In this document: positions 24,029 to 36,605 of the stretch, in pieces | How the letters are laid out: the number at the start of each line of letters is the position of its first letter | Position numbering within the stretch: position 1 is the first letter of the stretch | Translations under genes and position numbers: made by a program | The notes under the pieces: generated by a model | What the model was told of the DNA's origin: nothing | Databases searched by the model: none | The model's input: the letters and a program-made list of their open reading frames with translations, nothing else | Origin: Dryomyza anilis | Lineage: Eukaryota > Arthropoda > Insecta > Diptera > Dryomyzidae | Direction: 5' to 3' | NCBI GenBank assembly: GCA_951804985.1 | Contig: OX638132.1 | Coordinates: 20,937,529 to 21,001,528 of the forward strand | Length of the DNA: 64,000 nucleotides

Positions 24029-27000
24029 TATTGCTCCCCATAGAATGAATTTGCTCCATACGTCATATTTTAGTGAATGAAAATACGAATCGGCGATTTA
24101 TATAGAGGAGAGAGCTAAGAAAATCGTAAAACTTTTACAGCTCGGCCCCCTGGAACCAACCAAAAATGTAAAATTGAGTTCACAACTGGTTTTTGTATTA
24201 TAGCAAAGTGGGCAGTGCAAAAAAGGCATGTCTTGTGTAAATAGGACTAAAAATTACAAAAATATATTTTTTCTAAACTTCATTTCCTGGAATACCTGTG
24301 ACAAATCAAATGTGAACCAGTAAGGAAAGTTAGGTCAAGTGGGAAATTTTCGCTAAATCGACAGTATTTAAATAAAATAAGAAAAGCATTTTCTACAATA
24401 CAATTTTTACAAAAACTTATTTTTAAATATAATTTTGTTAATACTATAGAAATTAAAACCATTTAAATACCATGTATGCCAATGTCAGTCTAATAGATTA
24501 GAATCCATCGGATACCAAAGTATTTTTGTAAATCTTTTATTAAAAATTTTAAAATGTAGTTAGTAACTTCTACAATGACAATATGTTCGAATTAAATTAA
24601 GAATAATCTAATAAGAAAAACCTATACAAATTTAATGATACGTATTATTATTTTATGGTATAGTCGAATTACATTTTCCTAATAATTTATTAAAACAAAA
24701 ATGTATTTTAGTTAATTTATTGTATATATTATTTTATTTAAATGTCGAAATTGATATTCACTTTTACAACACACACATATAAAAACACTTCTTGCTGCAA
24801 AAGGTTATAACACATTTAATGTTTGCTTAGGTTTCCAATAATTGATTGTAGTACTTGAGGCTGCAATTATTTTTGAGTCCGTTGCCATATTAGAAGTTCG
24901 ATGTATTATTTATTTTCTGTAATAAATAAAAATATAAATAAATATGTAAATATAATTTATTTACATTAAATACATTGAGTCCTAACCAATGTCGCGTTTA
25001 ATAATGTGGAATATTACCAAAAAATACATGCGACCATTTTGAGTAAACACGCAGAATGACGTACAAAACGAACATGTTTGTATTCGTTTTATGTTTTTTT
25101 ACACCACGTTTATTATTATAGGAGGAAACCATTAAAACAACAGTATTTATTCTATTTAAAATAATAATATTGAAATATTTAAATTTATGGTACTGAATTT
25201 TTCAAATACTATTGAATTAATTAGAAAACTTTTGATTTAAAAAGAAAAAACCATTAATACATGAACCATAAGATCAATGGTCGTACCATAAAGTACTTAA
25301 TGGTACATTTTCTTCTGAGTGCATTCAATAAAAATATTTTTAAATACATAAAATAGTAATTTTCCAGAATAATGGGGTCAATTTGACGTAATTTGTGAAG
25401 AAGTGTTAAGAAATACATATTCATGGCCAGATCATGTTTGTCAAGTAAAATAAAATACTTATATTAATGTGATTTTCATACGTTATTTGTTATTATGAAC
25501 AAATCATGTATAAAAAATTTAAAAATGTATAAAAATTGTGTGTTTTGCTTAAAAAAATGGGTTTCTTGCCTCGATTTGGTGAGTTTTGCTTTTGAAAAGT
25601 TGGCATCACTGGAAATACAACTTTTCAGACGATATGAGAGTAGTCTTTAATGAGAGTACTCACATGTGAGAAAACTCACTCACATCTAGATAATTAGAAT
25701 GGCTGTGACTGTTAATTAGAATAATAAATATATTGACGTGACAGTTATATTTTTCCGATCGTTTATTTTGTTGGACAAATATTTGTAACTTATGTTCTTT
25801 ATTTTTCGATTTTTTGTGCGTTTTTATGTAATTCCAGATTTTTATGAAAAAAAAATAAAGAAACGGGTAATAAAGGACACGTTTACAAATTATTTAGATC
25901 GTATTTGAGACAACCATCTCTCAAACATCCGTCAAATACGATAAATATTGCTAGCAACCATCTTTCAAATTTACGATTATGTATAGCAGCCATCAATTAA
26001 ACATCTGACAAATAGGAAGGTAGTTGATGAATATTTGGAAAAGGTACTCCATTAGAATTCGCGGAGTAATTTTTATTGAATTGAAAGAAAATAAATCAAA
26101 TGTATTTTTATTTATTCTAGAATTAAAACAGTATCCTGGTTATACATTGCTATCGTCTTTATAAATCCTTCGAAGGTAAAATTGTACGACGACTTCAGAT
26201 TTATTCGCAGAAGTACCAAGTCCGACCGGCGATGCTGTCATCAAAGTAAACTATGAAAAGAAATATTTTCCATCACGTGTCGATAATTTCAATCCCAGGA
26301 AATTTTATTTTCACTTTTACCATTAAAATGTAATATATCAGTTGACACTTTTTTACATCATTGGATTTACTTAATTGTTGTGGATAAATCGAGCGTATGA
26401 AAAAGTACGCCATTTTCCTTTTTTATGTAGTCAAATGTCAAAATACCTCAAAAGTTTTGCTGCAAATGTCCAAGAACTCAGGATGTTTGCTATCAGTCAA
26501 CTGTAAATATCTCAATTTTCATTGTTGTTGTGGCAAACATCTCGTAACTATCTGTATATATGTCATATTTAAAAAATATGAATAGTTTTGCTGAAACTTT
26601 ATTGAAACATATCGGATGTTTGAATATTTGCTATAAGGCGTAAATTTAAACAGATAGTTGCAGCAAGACTTTCATAAACATCTTCTTTTCTTAGTGCATG
26701 GACAACAAAGTTTCTTTGAAGAAACTTTTAACTTAAAATAATAAAAAATCCAAAATTAATTTCAATAATAAATATTCCATATTAGAGGAAACTTTTTACA
26801 CAATTTCAAGTTTAATGTCCGTATTATTACGAAACTGTTTTCTAAGAGCGCAGAATGGTTGTAAAAATTTTTATATTTATACCACTTTCTAGAACACTAC
26901 CTACATAAAAATATTCAAAATAATATCTAGAATAAAAACATAATTTAAGTGTTATTAACAGTTTATTTTTATTAAAAAAAAGTTTATTAGTTTTAAAATA

Positions 27001-27504
27001 TAATTATAAGTGTCGTATTATGCAATAGTTAGAGAATATACGAGAAATAAGTAAATGCGTTTTACATAAGTACACTGTCTTCTTTAGAACAAAGTTTGTC
27101 TCCGATTTGCGGTTTTATTTTTCTTTATGCTATATGATAATCGAAATAAAACTACTAACTTAAATCACAGATAACTATAAATATTGTTAATGATATGTGC
27201 TTCTTTATATCTCTTTTTCATTGTTTTATTAGCTGTTTATTATTATTTATTACTTTAAAACTACTTCAAAATATGGCTACCATAACGTAATGATAATGAA
27301 TAATAAAAACAAAATTTATAACTTCTTATTAAATCGTATGTAAATATATAAAATCTGTCTCAAATAACCTAAAATGTGCACAAAACACTACATGTTGAGC
27401 CCACGAACTGAGAATCAGACTCAATTCCTGCTGTGACCGGTTGCGCTGAACCATTCGCATCGTCCAGATGGCACGAAATGGAGGACTATTTGTAGCGCAT
27501 GCAT
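24029..27504. other. AT-rich intergenic DNA with MITE ends
   Basis: No gene recognised. Orphan element ends with the CACTNAGAAAA-type terminus occur at 25,310-25,324 (ttttcttctgagtgcat) and 26,685-26,697 (tcttttcttagtgcat). A self-similar stretch at 25,890-26,030 repeats words like caaccatctctcaaacat. The 61-aa frame at 26,397 has no features. The right end (27,000-27,504) is likely the 3' UTR of the LRR gene. Confidence 0.5.
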
Positions 27505-28803
27505 CTATACATGTACCTCCGGACAGTCCTCGTCCTTTATAGATGTGTACTGCACCTTCTTCGAGACATTGTCCAAGACGGGCGTTATCATGTACTTGAT
27601 CTTGTCGCGACTCACGTAGATGAGTGCGGCCACCAAGCCCACCAGTACCATGCTCAGCACAATGAGCAAAAATATCAACGTTAGCGTGTGTCCATTCACC
27701 TGGTGAGCAGTTGCCTCTGCGTGTGCTCCATAACGTGCCGTATCAAACATGGTGTGGGCGGCCGCCACTGTGGAGGCGCACTCATGCATGCTCATCTCCA
27801 TGATGGGCACCGGTTCTACTTTGTTGCGATAGCACATGAGGCTGTTCTGGTTGCGAACCGTCACATTGGTGGTGAGCACCCACGTGTGAAAAGCGCTGAT
27901 TCTGCAGTCGCACGCGAACGGATTCAGATTGAAGTCTACGATGAGGTTGGTCATGCGATCGTCGCGGTTCTCCAGCTCGTTCAGCAGCATCATGTCCTGC
28001 GTCTTCACGAACTCGAATTTGTTGCGCTCCAAGTCCAGGAAGCGCAAATTCTTGAGGCAGCGCACCTCGAAATTAATATCCTGCAGATTGTTGTCGCCCA
28101 GATGAAGATCGCGCAAACTGGGCAGCTCGCAGAACACTTTGCGATCGATAAAGTGCGATATTTCATTCTGCTCCAAGTGCAGTTTCTGCAGTTTGAGCAG
28201 CTGGCTGTTGAAGAAGATGTCGTGGAGATCGCTGCTCAGCTGCGGCGAACTATTGTCGTCAAACGCGTTGGTCAGATGCAGGCTCTGCAGATTTAGGAAG
28301 TTGGAGAAGACGCGTCCGTGATGGTGGTTGACGGCATCATCGTCGCGCGAGATGCTCAGATTGTTGTTGTTGAGCAACAGACGCTGAACATGCTGCACAT
28401 GATGATATGACTTGCCGCGTATCTCGCGTATGTGGTTGTTGCTCATGTCGACGATCGTCAGGTTCTTGTAGTCGTTGATCGAGCCGAAAACGTTCCAAGG
28501 CAACTCGGGTATATTATTGCCATTGAAGATGAGTATCTGCACCTCTTCGGGCATAAATTCGAGAACGCTCGTATTGTGGAGTCCGGCGTTGGTGCAGTTG
28601 ACGACGTACTGTGTCAGACCCTCGTACAATTCGCGACCGCAGATGCAGGATGTGGGAAAGTTCGGACCACATGTGGATGAGAGTGGTGATGCTGAAGAGG
28701 TTTCTGCGCGGATGCTAGTGGTGCAAAGTGACAGCAGGCAGCACAGAGCCATTAAGCCGAGCAACAATCTGTGTGCGTTGGAGGTTCCCATGGCGACGCT
28801 CAT
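27505..28803 (-). CDS. LRR type I transmembrane protein, trophoblast-glycoprotein-like (possibly CG6959 orthologue)
   Basis: A 432-residue single-exon frame. Signal peptide about 1-33 (HRLLLGLMALCCLLSLC). LRRNT cysteine cap with Cys45, 53, 55 and 70. Leucine-rich repeats about 75-285, with typical LxxLxLxxN units such as LQKLHLEQNEIS, LRDLHLGDNNLQ and LRFLDLERNKFE. LRRCT cap at NPFACDCRISAFHTW, Cys298, 300, 324 and 342. Transmembrane helix about 374-397. Short basic cytosolic tail ending EVHV, which could bind a class II PDZ domain (inference). N-glycosylation sequons include NCT, NTS and NVT. The architecture matches TPBG/5T4-type surface proteins, which modulate Wnt signalling in vertebrates; the fly role is inferred only. 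The start at 28,803 follows a likely acceptor (tttttgcag, near 28,824), so there is a 5' UTR intron. A 202-aa plus-strand frame is its shadow. Confidence 0.9.
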   Translation of the reverse strand: MSVAMGTSNAHRLLLGLMALCCLLSLCTTSIRAETSSASPLSSTCGPNFPTSCICGRELYEGLTQYVVNCTNAGLHNTSVLEFMPEEVQILIFNGNNIPELPWNVFGSINDYKNLTIVDMSNNHIREIRGKSYHHVQHVQRLLLNNNNLSISRDDDAVNHHHGRVFSNFLNLQSLHLTNAFDDNSSPQLSSDLHDIFFNSQLLKLQKLHLEQNEISHFIDRKVFCELPSLRDLHLGDNNLQDINFEVRCLKNLRFLDLERNKFEFVKTQDMMLLNELENRDDRMTNLIVDFNLNPFACDCRISAFHTWVLTTNVTVRNQNSLMCYRNKVEPVPIMEMSMHECASTVAAAHTMFDTARYGAHAEATAHQVNGHTLTLIFLLIVLSMVLVGLVAALIYVSRDKIKYMITPVLDNVSKKVQYTSIKDEDCPEVHV

Positions 28804-28824
28804 TATAGGTCGAGGTTAATAACT

Positions 28825-30439
28825 GCAAAAATAAAAAGATACAATATGTAAGTATATTTTTTAGAAAATAGAAATGGCATTAAGACGTATTTATTTCATA
28901 TTTTAGTATTGTAATAGCAGGAAATGCAACAAAGGGTGGCCAGCTTCTACTAGAAGAAGTTATTGTATCTTATAGATACAGTCAAAGCAATTGTCATCTT
29001 ATGGATACAGTCAAAGCAATTGTCATGAAAAACTCATTCGTATTTTATCACTTACGGGAAGTGATTTCGTTATGTCGTTCTATGAAAACGTATAAAATAT
29101 AGTCACAATTCTATGCAAAACAAATACACAGATAGATGCAATGTTTCTAGATACTTGCACATGGAGCGTATCTGTTACGCGACACATCGCAGATATTTCT
29201 CTATTATTGCATGGAACTTTGTGCTCCAAAAAACTGCCAAAGGCTTTGATGCGACAGTCAGAAAACAGTATCTTAACAACGCCAATTCACGCCAGCAAAA
29301 AACTCACGCACACTCAGAAAACATTTTCTTAATATTAAGAAAATTTGAGTTTAATTTGACTTATTTTAATGAAATGTTATCTATTTAATATCGAAAATGT
29401 TCATATTATAAGTAAACAGTTTCTTTCAAATAATACAAATTTCAGTATTTCAAGACAACAGTTTTCTTAATTCTCAACACTATGTCAAGCAACATTTGAC
29501 TTAATTATTAGTAAACAGTTTTCTTAGTGTAGACAGTCAGCCAGGCAGCAAGTAAAGCGCGCGGAAACCTTGCTGTTACTGCCATTTTTCTTCTGCTTCT
29601 ATGCGTTTGCATTTCTTTTATTATTCTATTTTTATTTGTTCGCGCGCTGCTGCTTTTATTCATTCATCTCGAGTTACAAATTTGTGTCACATGGAGAGCG
29701 ACAGCAGCCGCAGCAGCAACAGAAAACCATTTCTGAACTCTGCAGCAACCGCATTTGTCTCATGACAATGTTGCGCTTTGTTGGCCACCATTCTTTGGAA
29801 TTGTTTCTTATCAGAATATTGCGGTTGTAGTTGGAGCTATGTGCAACAGTTGCCCAACCAAACGTTGGTGCTTCCCATCGTTCGTCAGACAGCAATATTA
29901 ATAATGTGTCCATTGTTAAGCGATTTTGACGGCAACAATACTGTTTGCGTTAATGAAACTTATTTTGAAATTCGCATTTGATAACGTTACCAATTTCAGA
30001 TTCTCAATATATCATGTATTCGGAATGGTTTAATAAAGAGATAATCAAAATGTCAGATATTAATAGGGATATCATAACAGTAGCACTAAACGAAAATACC
30101 TGATTGACATATCTATCAATGGTTGATTTGTCAATGTCGACAATAAAGCGGTGGCAATAAAATATAGAAGCACTGAACTTTAACGTTTGATTTCCTTACA
30201 TAGATATTACTGAACAATGAATATTTCAAATGAAAACATTCTAAATTTATACAATGAATGCTGTTAAAAATACGAAAGTTAAACAAAATTAATGATTTAA
30301 GGACCAGCCATATAAAAAAATGTTCTTCGTGACAAACGGCAACTTATCTATTCCTTAAAATTAGTGGTACAAACAGAAAACTGATTTGTTGCGTCAACCA
30401 AATAAATTGCCCTACCGATTTGTTCGCTTGCGGCAACAA
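28825..30439. other. Upstream region of the LRR gene
   Basis: The LRR 5' UTR intron begins here. A less AT-rich block at 29,540-29,920 with CAG-rich words (gcagccgcagcagcaac) may be its distal 5' exon or promoter, but no splice pair could be fixed. A small MITE (29,309-29,531) lies within. Near 28,970-29,025 a ~35-bp direct duplication is visible (atacagtcaaagcaattgtc twice). Confidence 0.4.
29309..29531. mobile_element. Small MITE, ends of CACTNAGAAAA type
   Basis: Left end cacactcagaaaacat; right end cagttttcttagtgta, which is its imperfect reverse complement. The 223-bp interior is rich in self-similar words (gaaaatt, aaacagttttctt). Non-coding. Confidence 0.65.
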
Positions 30440-30690
30440 CTGATAAAGTATTTGGAACAACCTCTTAATTCGGTTGTGGCAAACTCCTAGTCGATGAGCA
30501 TAAGGTTGTAGCAACCTCTGAGTCAGTGATCATGTTGTTGTGACAACCTCAAAATCGGGTGACAATGAAGTTGTGGTAATCTTCAAGTCGGTGATACTTG
30601 AGATTGTGACAACCTCCAAATCGGTGAACATGAGATTGTCGCCACCTCTCAGTCGGTGAGCATGAGGTATTCGCAACCTTAATTAGTGAT
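30440..30690 (+). repeat. Degenerate minisatellite, about 55-60 bp period
   Basis: About five imperfect copies of a unit containing cggtgagcatgaggttgt and ggcaacctc (for example near 30,470, 30,510, 30,570, 30,620 and 30,660). All are in the same orientation and strongly diverged, so old. Confidence 0.65.
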
Positions 30691-30819
30691 TTTCCTATTG
30701 TTTTCGACGACTTGTGAACATTTTTGAAGTATCTTTATTTCTGTATAGATATTTCCATAATAGTTAGCAAGAATCTGTCAATCGTACTACTGGCAGACAT
30801 GTGGATGCTGTTTGTCATT

Positions 30820-30950
30820 TATTTTGTTGATACAACAACGTACTCAGTTGCCGTATCAAATGCACGAAGGTCAATGAAAGATTAAATCATGAGATTACGG
30901 AAACCGAATGTGCGCGGACTAATATTTCGGTTATAGTAAAATAAGTTACG
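30820..30950 (+). repeat. Dispersed repeat, copy 1 (partner at 37,755-37,885)
   Basis: Shares gtttgtcatttattttgttg, caacaacgtactc and gcggactaatatttcggt in the same order and orientation with 37,755-37,885. The insertion boundaries and the class are unknown. Confidence 0.7.
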
Positions 30951-31002
30951 TTCATTTTAATGAAATTAGATTACAAACGAAAAATATAATTATATTGTAT
31001 AA

Positions 31003-31984
31003 CTAGTATTTCGTATCCGGTCTGCGCAACGGGGGTTTTTAATTTTTTTTGGTTTTAAACCCATTTTAAGCATAGCTGTTTATTTTTGTTTTTCCCGTTT
31101 TTTTATTATGTTTTTCCGATTTTTGTTTTTGCTATTCTATCGATTTTCCCTTTTTTGCATTTTTTTACTAGTTGCTTCTGTTTGCTTTTTTGATTTTGTT
31201 TTTAAATTTTACTTTTTCTTTTTGCTTTAACCTTTTCTGGATTTGTGTTTTGCTTTTGTGTTTTATATTTTTTTGTGCGTTTTTGTTATTTTGATGTTTT
31301 TGATTTTGTGTTTTTCTTATGTTTTTGTGTTTTTGTTTTTTTATTTTGGATTTATTTTAGATTTTGTAGTTTTTCTTTTGTTTTCGTATTTTTGCTTTTG
31401 TGTGATTTGATTTCGCTTTTTATTTTTGTTATGATATTGAACTTTTGCTTTTGTTTTGAGTCTTTGCTTTGTTGGTTTTGTATGTTGCTTTTGTTCCTGC
31501 GTTTTTGGTTATGGTGTTTTTGCGATTTGATTTTGTGCTTCTGTTTTTTCTTGATTTTGTTTTTGTATTTTTAATTTTGTATCTTTGTTTTTGCTTTTTT
31601 GTGTTTGTTTTTGTATTTGTGTTTTGTTCTTTGTATTTGTTTTTCCATCTGTTTTTTGTTATTTATTTTGCTGTTGTTTTTGTGTAATTGCTTTAGTTTT
31701 TGTGTTTGATTTTTGTTTTTGTATTTTTTCTTTTGTTTTTTTTTTGTTTTATCTTCTTAGCTGGTGTAAGTCCCAAGTTATAACGCGCTGAAAGTTTAGG
31801 AGGGTGTGGGAGGCGCCACGCCCCATTGTCCAATCCCGCCCATATATAGCTTGTGTCACCCTCTGAACTCCATAGTATTCTGGTGCAAAATTTCAGCGCT
31901 TTAGACGTGATACTGGAACAAACAGACATACCGACAGACTGACTGACAGACCGACAGACGGACCAAGAATTTTATATATATAGA
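31003..31984 (-). mobile_element. Helitron-like element with expanded A-rich interior
   Basis: Its 5' end, read on the minus strand from 31,984, is TCTATATATATAAAATTCTT preceded by A, then a GTCTGTC-rich stretch and accgatt-like homology to the copies at 32,640 and 45,166. The interior 31,085-31,760 on the plus strand is almost pure ttttgttttt words, an expansion of the aaaacaaaagc segment found in the 32,640 copy. The likely 3' end is CTAG at 31,003-31,006 followed by T. Its subterminal sequence differs from the other copies, so this end is less certain. The long hydrophobic frames here are low-complexity artefacts. Confidence 0.6.
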
Positions 31985-32039
31985 TTAAATATTTCAAATG
32001 TTTCCGAAATTAAAGCATTGAACAACTTTCGTTTCCCTT

Positions 32040-32639
32040 CCCATACAACCTAAACTTTTAAAACGACATAACTCGGCACATACACAAGCTATGAAGGTGA
32101 AACAAAAAACTCAAATACAAAAAAAAAAAATACAAAAACCCAAAAACAAAAGCAAAAATCAAACACAACAACAAAAGTAAAAGCACAAAACTTAAGCAAT
32201 AACTCAAAAACAACAGAAAAATAAAAAAAAGATAGAAAAAAAAATCAACCACACTAAAATTCACCACACTAAAACTCACCTCACTAAAATTCACCACACT
32301 AAAACTCACCACACTCAAATTAAACACACCACAATAAAATTCACCACACCTAAACTCACCACACCGAATCTATACACACTAAAACTAACCACACTAAAAC
32401 ATCTACTGGGAAAAACTCTACGGGGAAGAATTCTACGGGGAAGCACAGTCTGAGAAAAGTTGTTTTAGCGGAGAATTAGTTTGGTTTTGGTTACTACATT
32501 TATAAAACTAATAAAAAAAGTCCACGGCGAAGCACGGGTCCCTGATATAAATAATAAAAATGTTCTTTATATTAATAAAATTGCTCCATATCCTGGCATT
32601 CATAAAATCTTTGCACGAGTCGTGTACGGGTCCAGCTAG
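32040..32639 (+). mobile_element. 5'-truncated Helitron-like element
   Basis: Starts inside the family consensus (catacaacctaaacttttaa), carries the A-rich segment, a 15-bp satellite (aaattcaccacacta, 32,240-32,390), and a complete 3' end: hairpin CACGA-G-TCGTG at about 32,614-32,624, then gggtccag and CTAG at 32,636-32,639. It abuts the next copy with no base between them. Confidence 0.8.
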
Positions 32640-33558
32640 TCTATATATATAAAACTCTTGGTTCGTCTGTCAGTCTGTCAGTCTGTCGGTCTGTCTGTTT
32701 GTTCCAGCATCACGTCTAAACCGCTAAACCGATTTAACTGAAATTATGCACCAGAGTCCGGAGGGTGTCATAGGCTATATATGGACGAATTGGACGAAGG
32801 GGCGTGGCTCCTCCCATACAATTTAAACTTTCAAAACGACATAACTCGGCACATACACAAGCTAAGAAGATGAAACAAAAAAACTCAAATAATAAAAAAT
32901 ACAAAACAAAAACTCAGAAACAAAAGCAAAAATCAAACACAAAAACGAAAGTAAAAGCTGAAATCCTATGCAATAACTCAAAAACAACAGAAAAATAAAA
33001 AAAGGATAGAAAACTAAATCAACCACACTAAAATTCACCACACTAAAACTCACCACACTAAAATTCACCACACTCAAATTCACCACACCAAAATTCACCA
33101 CACTAAAATTCACCACACCAAAATTCACCACACTAAAACTCACCACACTAAAATTTACCACACTCAAATTCACCAACTTAAGTTCACCACACTCAAATTC
33201 AACACACTAAATCACACCACAATAAAATTCACCACACTAAAACTCACCACATAAAAATTCACCACACCTAAACTCACCACACCGAATCTCACCACACTAA
33301 AACTAACCACAATAAAACTTCTACTGGGAAAAACTCTTCGGGGAAGAATTCTACGGAGAAGCACAGTCTGAGAAAACTTGTTTTAGCGGAGAATTAGTTT
33401 GGTTTTGATTACTACATTTATAAAACCAATAAAAAAAAAGTCCACAGAGAAGCACGGGTCCCTGATATAAATAAAGAAACGTTCTTTATATTAATAAAAT
33501 TGCTCCATATCTTTGCATTCACAAAATCTTTGCACGTGTCGTGTACGGGTCCAGCTAG
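32640..33558 (+). mobile_element. Complete Helitron-like element, 919 bp
   Basis: The 5' end TCTATATATATAAAACTCTT at 32,640 directly follows the CTAG of the previous copy. The 3' end CTAG at 33,555-33,558 is followed by T. Head: GTCTGTC-type repeats and an aaccgatttaactgaaatt motif. Middle: 15-bp satellite aaattcaccacacta (33,010-33,310, about 18 copies). Tail: cgaagcacgggtccctgat and a short hairpin before gggtccagCTAG. TC and CTRR ends with a 3' hairpin and no TIR are the Helitron signature. There is no Rep/helicase, so it is non-autonomous. Confidence 0.85.
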
Positions 33559-33708
33559 TAAATAATAAATATATAAACATTTGAAAAGGATTTAAAGAAT
33601 ATTATCAACTGAAATATCTCATACAAAATTCCTCACTCTCACTTCAAGAATTTAAGTAAGTTTCTGTTTGGTTTTAGTCTATATCAACTGAACAGACAAT
33701 TAACAAAA

Positions 33709-33933
33709 ATGTTAAAAACGTTCGGCTCAAAGCTCATTGCAGTTGTTAAACCTTTGAAATATGAGCCAAGTGTGATACTCAACACATTCAAATTATTCTG
33801 CGACATACATGGTTACATGTCGACACAGACACAGGTCGCAACGCCATCCCAAACCATGTCCTTTATACAAATGTTTTCTTCATGTACACGAGAGCGGCTA
33901 ATGAGCCAGAAGTGCATGCATTGCGGTACTTGA
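33709..33933 (+). CDS. Small ORF of unknown function, doubtful
   Basis: 74 codons (MLKTFGSKLIAVVKPLKYEP at the start, CMHCGT at the end) in a block slightly richer in GC than its surroundings (33,700-34,060). No recognised domain, no signal peptide. It may be chance or a relic inside an unidentified repeat. Confidence 0.15.
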   Translation: MLKTFGSKLIAVVKPLKYEPSVILNTFKLFCDIHGYMSTQTQVATPSQTMSFIQMFSSCTRERLMSQKCMHCGT

Positions 33934-34627
33934 CCGACCATGTTTAGTTTTTACTGCGACTGACTGCATTTCATTTTATGGCATGGTCTGCACCAAAAAT
34001 CGTGGCTTTAACAAGTTGTTACTGCATTGGCTAAGAGCTACATGTCAAAAGCTAAATAAAATTTGTGTCTGCCATAAAAAGCCAAAACTGTAAAATTCTA
34101 AAATAAATCAAAAAAAAAAAATATCTACAAATATACGAAGGTTATGCCAGGATGTTCTATTGCAAGCAATTAAGCTGCATGCAAAGTGCGGCCTCCTGTT
34201 CATTTTTTTTTTTAGTCATCAGCAAACATTGCAGTTGATGTCAAACCCTTGTAGAAATTTGACCTATGCACCAAGGCGAAATGATTGGGTTTTTAGCGGA
34301 TAAGCCATATTAAAGCTAACATGATCCTTGACATGTCCTTATCTTGTACACCATAGTATCTAGTCAAAGGACCTGCCTTATTTCATCGTTGCAAAATTGT
34401 TTAAATCGAGCAGTTGAAAGAACCTTTTGAGGATAACTCAAATTTTAATTTTTAGACTTGACTCACAGCAAATCAGGATGTATATTTGCAGCAAAACATA
34501 TGCTTATATTGACTTTTGGCTTATATTGACATTTGGCACATAATCGTTCTTTGTATTATCCACAACAATCATTAAGAAAAAACCATGGTGATACAGAATG
34601 TTATCTGAATAATGAATCGTCACTATC

Positions 34628-35395
34628 ATGCCAAAGGGGCGAATGTGTAATTTTTGACATTTGTGTTTTTTTGTTTATTTTTGAGTGTAGTTTTTCCTCA
34701 AGTATACTGTGCCAAAATCGTGTGTGGTTTTTTTGATATTTCGAGTCACAAAAGACAAAACCAAAAGGGCAAATTCGAAAAATTGAAAACGTTGTCATGT
34801 CAAAAGGGCGAATGTTTTCGTATTTTTGCCATAACTTTTTATTTGTATAAGATTAAATAGTGGTGTAAAGGCTGAAATTGTTTGTTTTAGAGCACCTGTC
34901 GATCATCATCATTATTTTAAAATATTTTATATTTATTTTTTATCATTAGCAAGAAAAATGTTTGGATTTTTTTTAAATAATGATGCCAATCCATAGGTGT
35001 TTTAAAAACAAACAATAAATGCATTTACATCACTATTTTATCTTGCACCAATAAAGAGTTATAGCAAAAAACCGTAGAAATTGGTAAAATTAAAAATCTT
35101 GCATGCCAAAAGGGCGAATCTTTTCGTTTTTTTGGTTTAACTCTTTATTGGTGCAAGATAAAATAGTGATGTAGAGGCATTAAATATTTGTTTTTAAAGC
35201 ACCTATCGATTGGCATCATTAATTAAAATTCGATAGGAAAAATTGCCAAACATTTTTCTTGCAAATGATAAAAATTAAAAAAATATATATTATGAAAAAA
35301 CTAAATTTTACTAATTTTTAAAGCACTTTTAACTTTAAAATTTGATTTCCCAATATTTAAAAAAATGCACATTCGTCTCCTTAGGCATGACAATG
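34628..35395. mobile_element. TIR element with palindromic interior (atgccaaa-gggcgaat family), copy 1
   Basis: The left end atcatgccaaaggggcgaat is mirrored at the right end (attcgtctccttaggcatga). Inside, agggcgaat and ccaataaagagttatagc recur in both orientations, so nearly the whole element can fold on itself. A related copy is at 55,171-55,990. Non-coding; the 65-68 codon frames are by-products. Confidence 0.65.
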
Positions 35396-36534
35396 CTGAA
35401 ATGGTCTGTTCATGACCATAGCCCCTACCAAAATTTCTACATGGGATTTCGTTGCGACAGCGTCATCTGTTGAGTCAACTTCTTGACCTATTCAACTGCC
35501 TAACCGCGCATACGAACCTCGACAGACGTCAGCTCACAACGCGTCTCCAGTCAGCCAGCCATCCTGCTGTCATCCTTGACTGAAGTGTCTGCAGTGGCAC
35601 AGTTTTTTTTCAACATCCCACTACAGTTTTTCTCGAACATTTTACATTTTTTTTTTGTTTTTTTCGTACTCTCGTTATTTTACTAAAGTTCCGATTTGAT
35701 TGTTGTTGTTCATTGAAATTTCCATTCCATCATGGAGTGTTTTTTATTTCTGCATCCTTATTTGAAGTCTTCCTACTTCATGAGGACCTGCAATTGTTTG
35801 CATTACTCTGACGCAACGAAGTGATGTCCTTTTAACATGTTGTTTCTGCTGCAGGTTTTAAGTGAGTTTTGTGCAATAAGAAGTTAGCGAAAGTTATTTT
35901 TTTCATGGTCTAAAAGTCTGATATGGTTTTCACTATTTTTATTTGAAAGCGTAAGTTTATTTAATGAAGTTGTCGATCGATGTGCTTTTTCTTGAATTTT
36001 ATGTATGTACATTACGGATGTCAATCCAGGGATAAGGAAAAAAATATATATATTTTATTTTTATTTGTTTTTATTTATTATTTTTTATTTTAATTTTTTT
36101 CTATTATATACCTTTTCTACAAATAGCACTGTGCGGCACTAAAATTTGAACTCCATTTTTTTTATTTACAGGTTCTCTATGGTCAATGGATCAAAAATGT
36201 AGTATAAGATACACGTATAAGTTTATACTACACATTAGGTTTGAAAAGTATAAAGGATACCCAATATTGTTCGTCATTTTGTAGCGAAATGGTTCATTCT
36301 TTATTTTTGATGTTTAAGAAGCGATTATAGGGAACATCCTAAGGAAGATTTCCACTTTATTTTTACGATTTATCACAATATTAATGGTTTTCGTTCAACA
36401 ATTCCGTTAAGGAGTTATAACCAGTAGAAGATGTCCAACATTTTGTGCCATTTTTATTATTCTAAAAGTTTTGCTCTTGTATTATTTTTAATATTTTTAC
36501 CAATGACAATAATGATTTATCTTTTCTGCATTAG

Positions 36535-36605
36535 ACACGGAGAACCTTCCTGGGACCTTTCGGTTCGCAGTTCAACGCACTAACCTTGAGCTAGCTACGC
36601 ACAGT
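36535..36605 (-). mobile_element. SINE head fragment
   Basis: On the minus strand it reads tagctcaaggttagtgcgtt then gaactgcgaaccgaaaggtc: the tRNA-like A-box half of the SINE at 50,650-50,942. Body and tail are absent. Confidence 0.6.

Noticed and set aside
27688..28296. 202-aa plus-strand frame
   Set aside because: Antisense shadow of the LRR gene, whose frame has a signal peptide, LRRs, cysteine caps and a TM helix.
31245..31791. Phe/Cys-rich 109-, 72- and 68-aa frames resembling membrane proteins
   Set aside because: Low-complexity ttttg tract from an expanded Helitron interior; every frame gives the same kind of sequence.
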